Assembly: GCA_013813675.1 (NCBI GenBank) | Contig: JACCRH010000056.1 | Coordinates: 1-7,844, forward strand | Source: Gemmatimonadales bacterium | Lineage (GTDB): Bacteria; Gemmatimonadota; Gemmatimonadetes; Gemmatimonadales; GWC2-71-9 | Reading direction: 5' to 3' | DNA: 7,844 nucleotides | Shown: one piece after another, positions 1 to 6,738 of the stretch | Numbering within the stretch: position 1 is the stretch's first letter | Layout of the letters: the number at the start of each line of letters is the position of its first letter | The notes under the pieces: generated by a model | What the model saw: the letters and a program-made list of their open reading frames with translations, nothing else | Database searches by the model: none | Told to the model about the DNA's origin: nothing | Made by a program: the position numbers and the translations under genes

Positions 1-1749
1 CGCGAGGGAGACGCTGCGCGGCTGATTGTAATAGACGCTGGTGCCATTGTTGGTGAGCGGGTTCACCCCGTCGGGAAGGGCGTTGTTGTGAATGGAGATC
101 AGCAGGTCGGCGCCCGCCCGCTCGGCCGCATCCATTCGGGGCCAGAGCTCCAGGGGCACATCCGCCGTCCGGGTGATGAAGACCCGCGCGCCCTCCTGCT
201 CGAGCAGGCGCTTCAGCTCCAGACCGATGGCGCGATTGGCTTGCGCCTCGCGGAGACCGGTGGGCCCGGTCGCGCCGCCGGGCGGATGCCCCGGATCCAC
301 CGCGATCAGCCGGCCCTTCAGCGAACCGGCCTGGTCCAGAGCCGGCGACCGGCGCACATCCAGAATGAGGTCGCCCCGCTCCCACCGCGCATGATAGCCC
401 CAGACGCGCCTCGCCAGGTCGAGGGTCAGTGTCACCTCGCTGCGATCGTCCTGGGACCAGGTGACCCGCCGGATCAGCGAGTCGTGCGCGCCGTACTGGA
501 TCCAGTTGACGTCACCCAGGGCGCCGTACAGGCGCAACGTCAGAGTCCGCTCGGACTCGGTCACCTTGAACGGCACTCGATGGCTCAGTGGCACCCGCAT
601 CCTTACCCGGTCCGGCAACGGGGTCAATCTCACCGATCCCACGACCGCCGGCACGGCAGTCAGCCCCGGCACCGCCCGCGCCTCGGACGCCGCGATCCAT
701 GCCTCCGATTCCGGGGCCAGTCGCAATCGAAGGTCGTCATTGAGCCGGCCGCTCACGCGAGCGCGGGTCCCCGTGGGGAAGAACCAGTGATAGGTGCCGC
801 CCGGCACCGCGCGTCCCACGGTGATCCCATCGGTGATGCCACCGCCGGTGGTATCGTCGTCGAGCTCGGCGATCAGTGGAAGGGTGTCGAGCAGACGGAC
901 CTGCAGGGGCCACCGGGCCCGCACGGTGTCGGCTCCGCGGATGGCCTCGACTACGCCCCACGCCACCGAATCGGGCACCGGCTCCTCGAAGACCGGGGCG
1001 GTCCACGGCGACGGCAGCAAGGGGCCGGGGCTGGGACCCACCGAGCGCCCACGCAGCACGCCGACGTAGCGGTCGCGACGGACCGGGGAGACCAGCTTGG
1101 CGGTGTCGCGGTCGAATGCGCGAATGGCCTCAGGGATCTGTTCCAGGCGCGATTCGGGAAAGAGGGGGATCACCGTCCCGTCCGGCAGTCTGAGGCGGAG
1201 CTCCGCGCCCTCACTGGCCCGGGCGGAAAGCGTGAGGTACTCTCCGGCCGGCCACCACACGCGGCCGCGGGGTGCGAGCGAGGCGGAGTCGAGCCACAGT
1301 TCGGGGCCCGGCGCGGGCCTCCAGCCCGCACGCGTCACGCTGTAGTCCATCACCGCGGAGTCGGTGGCGGTGCGCGCGGCGATGCGGAACCGCATGAGGC
1401 TGTCCGGTGGAAGCGGTATCCACGCGAGCCATGCGCCGTTGGGCCACACCCGCACGGGATGCCCGTTGATCGTGAGGCGTGCGTCTCCGGTTCCGACCGA
1501 GCCCAGGAGAAAACTGGAGTCCTGGGCGCGCACCTCCGCATCAGGCGGCGGGTACACCACCCGGATCGCGAGCCGGCCGCGGACCGGCGGTACCTCGGGA
1601 AGGGCGGACGAAAGGCGAGTCGAGTCGCGCAGGGCACTGTCGGCGCCGACCGCCGCGGCCGGGCGAGCCGGTGGAGGGGCGGCGGGGCGGGCGCACGCCC
1701 AGAGCCCCGGCAGAAGGGCGAGCAGGCCGGGGCGGCGAGCGAAAACCAT
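1..1749 (-). CDS. N-acetylmuramoyl-L-alanine amidase (Amidase_3 family), exported, 3'-truncated by window edge
   Basis: This frame is open for 583 codons from ATG 1749 to the window edge, so the C-terminus is missing. Family role: a zinc amidase that cuts the bond between MurNAc and L-Ala of the stem peptide in the cell envelope. Residues 1-19 look like a signal peptide (Arg-Arg, then a Leu-rich stretch) ending in LWAC. That could be a lipobox with Cys19, although Trp at -2 is unusual. A Pro/Ala-rich linker follows. Residues about 60-130 look like a small beta-sandwich domain, and residues about 365-470 (many alternating beta-like residues) may be an AMIN-like domain. The catalytic domain starts near 480: VDPGH (His488), LREAQ (Glu501) and SIHNNA (His554) match the three zinc ligands, and GTSVYY follows. 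The last catalytic Glu would lie beyond the window. An in-frame ATG at 1764 would add five residues. Neither start has a clear Shine-Dalgarno sequence. The gene is divergent from the phosphatase gene. Confidence 0.9.
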   Translation of the reverse strand, partial: MVFARRPGLLALLPGLWACARPAAPPPARPAAAVGADSALRDSTRLSSALPEVPPVRGRLAIRVVYPPPDAEVRAQDSSFLLGSVGTGDARLTINGHPVRVWPNGAWLAWIPLPPDSLMRFRIAARTATDSAVMDYSVTRAGWRPAPGPELWLDSASLAPRGRVWWPAGEYLTLSARASEGAELRLRLPDGTVIPLFPESRLEQIPEAIRAFDRDTAKLVSPVRRDRYVGVLRGRSVGPSPGPLLPSPWTAPVFEEPVPDSVAWGVVEAIRGADTVRARWPLQVRLLDTLPLIAELDDDTTGGGITDGITVGRAVPGGTYHWFFPTGTRARVSGRLNDDLRLRLAPESEAWIAASEARAVPGLTAVPAVVGSVRLTPLPDRVRMRVPLSHRVPFKVTESERTLTLRLYGALGDVNWIQYGAHDSLIRRVTWSQDDRSEVTLTLDLARRVWGYHARWERGDLILDVRRSPALDQAGSLKGRLIAVDPGHPPGGATGPTGLREAQANRAIGLELKRLLEQEGARVFITRTADVPLELWPRMDAAERAGADLLISIHNNALPDGVNPLTNNGTSVYYNQPRSVSLA

Positions 1750-1792
1750 GGTTGCAAGGTACATATTGGCTATGACTTACGCCATGCGGACG

Positions 1793-1821
1793 TTGACGCT
1801 CTCCAGACCTCTCCCTAGATT
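1793..1821 (+). promoter_or_regulatory. Sigma70-type promoter for the PP2C-permease unit
   Basis: TTGACG (1793-1798, five of six to the -35 consensus) and TAGATT (1816-1821, four of six to the -10 consensus) are separated by exactly 17 bases. Transcription would begin near 1828 and leave about 110 bases of leader before the phosphatase start at 1938. The position inside the divergent gap supports the call. It is a pattern match only. Confidence 0.5.
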
Positions 1822-1840
1822 CGTGACACCTGGCCACCAA

Positions 1841-1870
1841 ATGGAACTCTGGAGGGCCTTACCCGAGTGA
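1841..1870 (+). CDS. Possible 9-residue leader peptide
   Basis: ATG 1841 opens a frame reading MELWRALPE and stops at TGA 1868-1870. It lies about 13 bases after the predicted transcription start and has no clear ribosome binding site. Its stop overlaps the GTG of the next mini-ORF in the form GTGA. It could be a leader peptide or a chance frame. Listed only because of its position and the overlap. Confidence 0.15.
   Translation: MELWRALPE
1851..1856 (+). promoter_or_regulatory. Shine-Dalgarno GGAGGG in the PP2C leader
   Basis: GGAGGG is the strongest ribosome-binding-like sequence in this leader. It stands 10 bases before GTG 1867 but 81 bases before the phosphatase GTG 1938, so it suits the 24-codon mini-ORF and not the phosphatase itself. 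Confidence 0.35.
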
Positions 1871-1941
1871 CTCTCGCCGTCGCCAGCCGCATCCCCGCAG
1901 GCGGTCTCGAGAGTTATCGCTCTCCGCTGGGGGACGTGTGA
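1867..1941 (+). CDS. Possible 24-residue small protein translationally coupled to PP2C
   Basis: GTG 1867 opens 24 sense codons and ends at TGA 1939-1941. A GGAGGG sits at a workable distance upstream. The stop overlaps the PP2C start codon as GTGA (1938-1941), a common arrangement for translational coupling. By my count 18 of 24 third positions are G or C, roughly compatible with coding but not decisive in a GC-rich genome. The peptide starts MTLAVAS and ends SPLGDV. It has no recognisable motif or membrane segment. It may act only to carry ribosomes to the phosphatase start, which has just a weak, closely spaced GGGGGA. A chance frame is a real alternative. Confidence 0.3.
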   Translation: MTLAVASRIPAGGLESYRSPLGDV

Positions 1942-2984
1942 CCAGACTACCGGTCCGCGTGTCCCTCCACGGCAAGACCGATCTGGGACTCACCCGCGAC
2001 CACAACGAGGACACCTTCCTCGTCGCCGACCTCAGCGGCGGCAACGCCAGCCTGCACCCCGACGTGGGGGACCACGAAGTGGGCCCGCGCGGCTCGCTCT
2101 TCATGGTGGCCGACGGCATGGGCGGCGCCGCAGCCGGCGAATTGGCCAGCGCCATGGCGACCGACATCATTTACCATCATCTCTCCACCGCCTGGGCCGG
2201 GGATGCCGAAGTCTCCGCCGCCCGCTTCGCCTTTCGCATGAAGGAGGCGGTCGAGCTGGCGAACCAGCAGATCTACGCCTACGCACGGGAACATCCCGAC
2301 GTGCGGGGCATGGGAACAACGGTCACCGCGGCCGGCGTCTTCGGAAACGAGCTCTACCTCACCCAGATCGGCGACAGCCGAGGGTACCTGATTCGCAACG
2401 GTACGGCGTTTCAGCTCACCCGCGACCAATCGCTCACCCAGCGCCTGGTGGATGCCGGCGAGCTGACCGAGGAAGAGGCGGAGCTGAGCGAGCGCCGGAA
2501 CATCATTCTTCAGGCGCTGGGCCCGGACCCGAGAGTGAAGGTGGACCTCAGCCGGCAGCGGCTTCGGCGCGGCGACACGCTGATGCTGTGTTCCGACGGC
2601 CTGTCCGGCGTGGTGAAGCGCGAGGAGCTGGGGCCGATCGCGGCCCAGAGCGGTGACCTGGCGACGCTGTGCAGCACCTTGATCGACCTCGCCAACGAGC
2701 GCGGCGGGCCCGACAACGTGACCGTGGTGGCGGTCAGGTTCGACGGCGAGGGTCTCCCCGAGGCCGACTCGGCGGACGACCCAGGCTACCAGGTCTACGA
2801 CCTCTCCGACGAAGAGACCACCGAGCCCGCTCCCATTCCGGAGCCGTCGGCGCCGGCGGTTCCACCACCTCCCGCGGCCGCCGCGGCCGCCGCGCCCGCC
2901 CCGGCTGCCAAGCGTCCGAGCGACATCCTGATCGTCGCCGCGCTGGTCGCGCTGATCGCGCTGATCCTGTCGGCCCTTTTCTGA
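1938..2984 (+). CDS. PP2C-family Ser/Thr protein phosphatase with C-terminal membrane anchor
   Basis: Family role: a metal-dependent (Mn/Mg) phosphatase that removes phosphate from Ser/Thr residues, usually opposing Hanks-type kinases. The PP2C motifs are in order and intact: RDHNED (20-25, metal Asp25), VADGMGG (57-63, Asp59), GMGTTV (124-129), IGDSRGY (144-150), LTRDQSL (160-166), CSDGLSG (218-224, Asp220) and GGPDNVT (256-262, Asp259). The catalytic domain ends near 270. An acidic linker (275-296), a Pro/Ala-rich stretch (297-327) and one hydrophobic segment (about 329-348) reaching the last residue follow, so the enzyme is probably tail-anchored with its catalytic domain in the cytoplasm. 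No start codon lies upstream in frame back to a stop at 1824. GTG 1938 is preceded by GGGGGA only three bases away, and GTG 1959 is an alternative start. The permease gene follows after 7 bases. No partner kinase is visible here. Confidence 0.93.
   Translation: MTRLPVRVSLHGKTDLGLTRDHNEDTFLVADLSGGNASLHPDVGDHEVGPRGSLFMVADGMGGAAAGELASAMATDIIYHHLSTAWAGDAEVSAARFAFRMKEAVELANQQIYAYAREHPDVRGMGTTVTAAGVFGNELYLTQIGDSRGYLIRNGTAFQLTRDQSLTQRLVDAGELTEEEAELSERRNIILQALGPDPRVKVDLSRQRLRRGDTLMLCSDGLSGVVKREELGPIAAQSGDLATLCSTLIDLANERGGPDNVTVVAVRFDGEGLPEADSADDPGYQVYDLSDEETTEPAPIPEPSAPAVPPPPAAAAAAAPAPAAKRPSDILIVAALVALIALILSALF
2872..2898 (+). repeat. 9-base tandem repeat in the PP2C Ala-rich linker
   Basis: CCGCGGCCG occurs at 2872-2880 and 2881-2889, and with one mismatch at 2890-2898. 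Because the unit is a multiple of three it adds Ala-Ala-Ala blocks to the flexible linker without breaking the frame. It probably arose by slippage and is likely to vary in length between strains. Confidence 0.7.
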
Positions 2985-2991
2985 AGCGCCA

Positions 2992-4191
2992 GTGACGCCC
3001 GCGCCGCTCCAGAGCCGGCTGGCCTGGGTCGGGGCGCTCTCCTTTGCCTCCGGCCTTCCCTACTTCTTCTTCAACGAAACTATTCCCGTCTGGCTGGCAC
3101 AGGAGGGCGTGAGCCTGGCGGGTATCGGTCTCGCCACCGGGGCCTCGATGCCCTGGGTGCTCAAATTCCTCTGGGCGCCGCTGGTGGACCGCATCGGCAG
3201 CCGGCGGGCGTGGATCAGGATCTGCCTGGTCCTCCTCGCGGTCACGACTGCCGTCCTCACCGCGGCCGACCCTGCGCATCATGGCGCTTGGCTCGGCGCG
3301 CTCCTGCTGATCTATGTGACCTTGTCCGCCACCCAGGACATCGCGATTGACGCCTACACCATCGAGACCACGTCGGGTCGCGAGCTCGGGGTCGCCAACT
3401 CGGTGAGGATCGGTGCGTACCGCGGCGCCAGCTTCGTCTCCAGCGCACTGCTGGTCTATGTGGCTGCTCGGCGGGGGTGGGACGCGGCTTTTCTCGCCGG
3501 CGCGGGAATTACCGCGGCGCTCGCGGCGGGCTCGTTCGTGATGCCGGAGACCAGCCGCGGGGCGCAACACACCAAGGCACTGGGAGAGCCGCTCGTCGCG
3601 CTGTTCCGGCGGCCGGGCATCGGGGCCGTGATCCTCTTCGCCCTGCTCTTCAAGCTCGACATTTCGGCGATGGATCCCATGACCAAGCCCTTCTGGGTAG
3701 CCCGGGGACTCTCGCTCGATCAGATCGCGGCGCTCACGACAGGGCGACTCATCGCGACGCTCGCGGGCGCGGCGCTGGGCGGCCTGCTGGCCACCCGCAT
3801 CGGAATCTTCCGCGCCCTCTGGACGATGGGCCTGGTGCAGTTGCTCTCCAGCCTGGGCTACGCGCTGGCGGCGGCGGCGCCGGCTGACCGGGGCCTGATC
3901 TCAGCAGCCGCGCTCTTCGAGAACTTCGCCGCGGGACTGGGGACGGCGGCGTTTCTCGCCTTTCTGATGTCGGTGTGTGAGCGCCGCTATGCGGCCACCC
4001 AGTTCGCCCTCCTCACCGCGGTGTACGCGTTGAGTCGGTGGGCGGTGGGATTGTCGTCGGGGGTGCTGGCGGAGCAACTGGGCTTCGCCCGGTATTTCCT
4101 GCTCACGTTCGCGCTCGGCATCCCCGCCTACGGGTTGCTCCCCTGGGTCCGCCACGCCGGCGCTGAAGGCGAGGAGCGCCAGGCTACTTGA
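2992..4191 (+). CDS. ampG: AmpG-like muropeptide permease (major facilitator superfamily)
   Basis: Family role: an inner-membrane importer of GlcNAc-anhydroMurNAc and its peptides, feeding cytoplasmic recycling. The protein is almost wholly hydrophobic helices, consistent with about 12 membrane segments. AmpG-type motifs are visible: GLP (21-23), KFLWAPLVDR (58-67), ATQDIAIDAY (113-122), ENFAAGLGTAAF (310-321) and ATQFALLTA (335-343). At 399 residues it is shorter than E. coli AmpG (about 490) and resembles the compact AmpG-related group. The GTG start lies 7 bases after the phosphatase stop, with only a weak GAAG upstream, so it is probably co-transcribed and perhaps coupled. Its 3' end overlaps nagZ, on the opposite strand, by 8 bases. 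The substrate is inferred from motifs and from nagZ-anmK-murQ next door. A related AmpG-like carrier with another substrate cannot be excluded. Confidence 0.85.
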   Translation: MTPAPLQSRLAWVGALSFASGLPYFFFNETIPVWLAQEGVSLAGIGLATGASMPWVLKFLWAPLVDRIGSRRAWIRICLVLLAVTTAVLTAADPAHHGAWLGALLLIYVTLSATQDIAIDAYTIETTSGRELGVANSVRIGAYRGASFVSSALLVYVAARRGWDAAFLAGAGITAALAAGSFVMPETSRGAQHTKALGEPLVALFRRPGIGAVILFALLFKLDISAMDPMTKPFWVARGLSLDQIAALTTGRLIATLAGAALGGLLATRIGIFRALWTMGLVQLLSSLGYALAAAAPADRGLISAAALFENFAAGLGTAAFLAFLMSVCERRYAATQFALLTAVYALSRWAVGLSSGVLAEQLGFARYFLLTFALGIPAYGLLPWVRHAGAEGEERQAT

Positions 4192-5617
4192 CCAGGACTC
4201 GCAGCCATCGGCCGACCGCCTCCTGCATCAGTCGCTGCCGGTGCCAGGCGAGCAGGACCGGAGCCTCGCTGGGAAGCCCTTCGACCAGTCGCGGGTGGCC
4301 GAACAGCACGACCAGATCCGCGTCAGGCGTGTAGCTCGCGAGCGCCTCGCGCGAGGCCTCGCCGAACCCCGCTCTTCCCTTCCAGGCACGCGGCTCGGCG
4401 AAGACCAGCACCACGCGCGATCCCCCGGTGTAGCGGCCGGCGAGCTCCGGGCCCAGCACCTGCGCGGTGTAATCGCTCGGGCCGGGGGGGTAGGGGCCGC
4501 CGAGGTCGTCGTCCACCACCAGCAGATCGAGCGGTCCCGTGAGCCGAGGAGCGTCGCCTCGGATCATGCCTTGTTGGAGCAGCGCGTCGGCCAAGCCGTC
4601 CGCCGAGTCGAACGGGCCGCGCCGCACCGGCGGGGTGGACCGGGTGGCAGTGGCGAGCGCGCGCTGGTACCGGTGCAGCGCCTGCGCGACCCGTTCGCGG
4701 GGCAGCGCTCCGCTGTCCACCGCGCTCGCCAGGGTGTCGCGCACCCGCCTGGGGTCCTTGGGGTAGAGCAATAGATCCACCCCCGACCGCACCGCATCCA
4801 CCGCCGCGTCGGATTCGCGGCGGCCCACCAGCGCCCCGTCCATGATGAGCGCGTCGGTCACGACCAGGCCATCGAAGCGGAGTTGGCCCCGAAGCGTGTC
4901 CATGATCGCTCGGGACAGCGTTGCCGGAACGCCGGAGGGATCGAGCGCCGGGTACGCAACGTGAGCCGTCATCATCGCCGCCACACCGCACTCCGCCGCC
5001 ACCGCGAAGGGCACCAGGTCGCTCGCCGTCAGCCTCTCCCGGCTGGCGGGGACAGACGGGAGCGCGACGTGGGAATCGACGGCGGTGCGGCCGTGTCCCG
5101 GATAGTGCTTGGCGCAGGCCAAGGCCCCCGCGCCTTGGCATCCCTCGATCCAGTTGCGGACCAGGGTGGCCACCCGATGCGGATCGTGGCCGAAGGCGCG
5201 GGTCTGTACGATCGGGTTTTCCGGGAGCACATCCAGGTCGGCGACCGGCGCGAAGACCCAGTTGATGCCGACGGCCCGCGCTTCCTGGGCGGTCACCGCG
5301 CCGGCCCACCGGGCGACTCCGGCATCGCCCATCGCCGCGAGGGCCAGCGGCGGGGGAAACTCGGTGAGCCCTTCCACCTGCTGGCCGGCACCGCGCTCGA
5401 GGTCCGACGCCAGAAGCAGCGGCCGCTCGGCGCGGCGGAGCAGATCGGAGGTGAGGCGGCGCACGCTCTCCGCGTTGCCGCCGAAGATGATGAACCCGCC
5501 CACGCCCAGCTCCAGCGCGTCGGCGATGGGGCCGGCCTCGTGACCGAAGGTGCCGCCGGGTCTCGCGCGGAGCGCCGGGAGAATCAACCGTCCGAGGTCG
5601 AGCGAGGCCGCGGTCAT
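4184..5617 (-). CDS. nagZ: Beta-N-acetylhexosaminidase NagZ (glycoside hydrolase family 3)
   Basis: Family role: releases GlcNAc from GlcNAc-anhydroMurNAc(-peptide). The GH3 TIM-barrel spans about residues 5-335. KHYPGHG (170-176) followed by VDSH (180-183) is the NagZ signature, with the Asp181-His183 acid/base pair. VVTDALIMDG (252-261) carries the nucleophile Asp255. There is no signal peptide, so the enzyme should be cytoplasmic and act after AmpG import. The protein is 477 residues, against about 341 for single-domain E. coli NagZ. Residues from about 345 onward form a short alpha/beta extension (LDLLVVDDD, SRVVLVFAEP, ADLVVLFGHP) that resembles a reduced GH3 C-terminal domain, as in two-domain NagZ proteins. 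ATG 5617 overlaps the anmK stop (ATGA), with no clear ribosome binding site, which suggests translational coupling. The 3' end overlaps the convergent permease gene. Confidence 0.93.
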   Translation of the reverse strand: MTAASLDLGRLILPALRARPGGTFGHEAGPIADALELGVGGFIIFGGNAESVRRLTSDLLRRAERPLLLASDLERGAGQQVEGLTEFPPPLALAAMGDAGVARWAGAVTAQEARAVGINWVFAPVADLDVLPENPIVQTRAFGHDPHRVATLVRNWIEGCQGAGALACAKHYPGHGRTAVDSHVALPSVPASRERLTASDLVPFAVAAECGVAAMMTAHVAYPALDPSGVPATLSRAIMDTLRGQLRFDGLVVTDALIMDGALVGRRESDAAVDAVRSGVDLLLYPKDPRRVRDTLASAVDSGALPRERVAQALHRYQRALATATRSTPPVRRGPFDSADGLADALLQQGMIRGDAPRLTGPLDLLVVDDDLGGPYPPGPSDYTAQVLGPELAGRYTGGSRVVLVFAEPRAWKGRAGFGEASREALASYTPDADLVVLFGHPRLVEGLPSEAPVLLAWHRQRLMQEAVGRWLRVLVK

Positions 5618-6738
5618 GCGGGGGTGACCGCGCCAAGCACCCGAGGCCCCGCGGCGCCGGTGGCGGCCGGGACGTTACCCGGCTGCCCATGCAAGGTGAG
5701 ATAGCCGAGCAAGGCGAAGGCCACCGCCTCCTTCGCGTCACCGGGAAAGAACAGCTCCTCGAAGGCGCGGAGCGGATGCCGGCCGGGTAGCGCGTCGAGG
5801 CAGCGCTCGAGGGCGGCCATCAATCCCGGATGGTGGCAGCCGCCGCCCGAGGCCACCACTTCGGCGTCTCCCGGGACCCATCGCCCCACCGCATCAGCCA
5901 CGGTTCTGGCCGTGAGCTCCATGGCGGTCGCTACTCCGTCGGGGCCGGGCACCCTCCGGTGCAGCTCTCGGGCGTACTGATCGCCGAACCGCTCCCGGCC
6001 GGTGCTCTTGGGTGGCGGAGAGGCGAAAAACGGATCGCCGAGGAGCTCAGCCAGCACCGCTTCGTTCGCGCTGCCCTTGGCGGCGATGAGGCCGTCGCGG
6101 TCGAATGAGCGGCGCTGGTCCACCAGCCGCGCCACCCCGTCGATCACCGCCACGCCGGGACCGGTGTCGAAAGCGAGCACGCCAGTCTCTTCCGCGCGGC
6201 GGGTCACGTAGGTGAGGTTGGCCATCCCCCCCAGGTTGAGCAGGACACGAGCATGGTCGGCGGCGGCGAAGAGCAGCACGTCGGCCATGGGGACCAGGGG
6301 TGCGCCCTGCCCTCCGGCAGCGACGTCGCGGGGACGGAATCCGCTGATCACCCGCACGCCGAACCGCTCGGCGATGACGGCGGGCTCGCCGAGCTGCCAG
6401 GTGACGGCGGGTGGCTCGTGCCAGACGGTCTGGCCTGGGAACGCGATGAAGGCGAGATCGGACGCCGGGGTCCGGGCCTGGGCCAGCAGGATCTGCACGG
6501 CATCGGCGGCCCACTCGGCAATGCGCACGTGGAGCCGGGCGAGGGCCGCCGTGCCGGCATGGCCGGCGGGGTCGAGCGCGGCCCGCAACTCGGCGCGCTC
6601 AGCGTCGTCATAGGGCCGGGTGACGAAGTCCAGCAGGGTGGCGCGGGTCGGGCCTTCGATTCGGACCAGTGCGGCGTCCACGCCATCGAGCGAGGTGCCC
6701 GACATGAGGCCGACGCCGAGCATGGGGCGCTCGGTCAT
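5614..6738 (-). CDS. anmK: Anhydro-N-acetylmuramic acid kinase AnmK
   Basis: Family role: an ATP-dependent kinase that opens the 1,6-anhydro ring of anhydroMurNAc and yields MurNAc-6-phosphate. Its 374 residues match the usual length (E. coli about 369). Motifs in order: GLMSGTSLDGVDAALV (10-25), GQTVWHEP (102-109), GGQGAPLVP (142-150), LNLGGMANLT (167-176), FDTGPG (190-195) with Asp200 nearby, PPPKSTGRERF (241-251), GGG (298-300), KEAVAFALLG (336-345) and the C-terminal PGNVPAATGA (353-362). Asp191 and Asp200 in the catalytic segment are kept. Several positions differ from E. coli AnmK as I recall it: HGQT is PGQT here, DFR is GFR (133-135), GPGN is GPGV, and GGG-x-x-N is GGGCHH. ATG 6738 overlaps the murQ stop (ATGA), and a GGAG (6742-6745) sits only three bases before it. 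The nagZ start overlaps its stop in the same way. Confidence 0.94.
   Translation of the reverse strand: MTERPMLGVGLMSGTSLDGVDAALVRIEGPTRATLLDFVTRPYDDAERAELRAALDPAGHAGTAALARLHVRIAEWAADAVQILLAQARTPASDLAFIAFPGQTVWHEPPAVTWQLGEPAVIAERFGVRVISGFRPRDVAAGGQGAPLVPMADVLLFAAADHARVLLNLGGMANLTYVTRRAEETGVLAFDTGPGVAVIDGVARLVDQRRSFDRDGLIAAKGSANEAVLAELLGDPFFASPPPKSTGRERFGDQYARELHRRVPGPDGVATAMELTARTVADAVGRWVPGDAEVVASGGGCHHPGLMAALERCLDALPGRHPLRAFEELFFPGDAKEAVAFALLGYLTLHGQPGNVPAATGAAGPRVLGAVTPA

Larger units (their letters stand above)
1750..1937. other. Divergent intergenic region between amidase and PP2C genes
   Basis: These 188 bases separate the two divergent starts. The plus strand has a sigma70-like promoter and two mini-ORFs, listed separately. 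On the minus strand, toward the amidase, I found no convincing -35/-10 pair. There is an AT-rich stretch with a TATGTA hexamer just upstream of ATG 1749, but nothing like TTGACA at the right distance. The amidase may use a different sigma factor or a weak promoter. No terminator-like hairpin was seen. Confidence 0.6.

Noticed and set aside
88..1818. Long plus-strand open frame of 576 codons opposite the amidase
   Set aside because: It is antisense to a continuous minus-strand frame with the amidase zinc motifs. Its translation is Arg/Gly/Pro-rich low-complexity without motifs, as expected from the shadow frame of a GC-rich gene.
2734..3570. Minus-strand open frame of 278 codons opposite the PP2C-permease junction
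   Set aside because: Antisense to two well-supported genes, with charged low-complexity translation and no motifs.
4323..5741. Minus-strand open frame of 472 codons overlapping nagZ and anmK
   Set aside because: It lies in another frame of proven nagZ coding sequence and reads as Arg-rich nonsense. The nagZ frame has all GH3 motifs.
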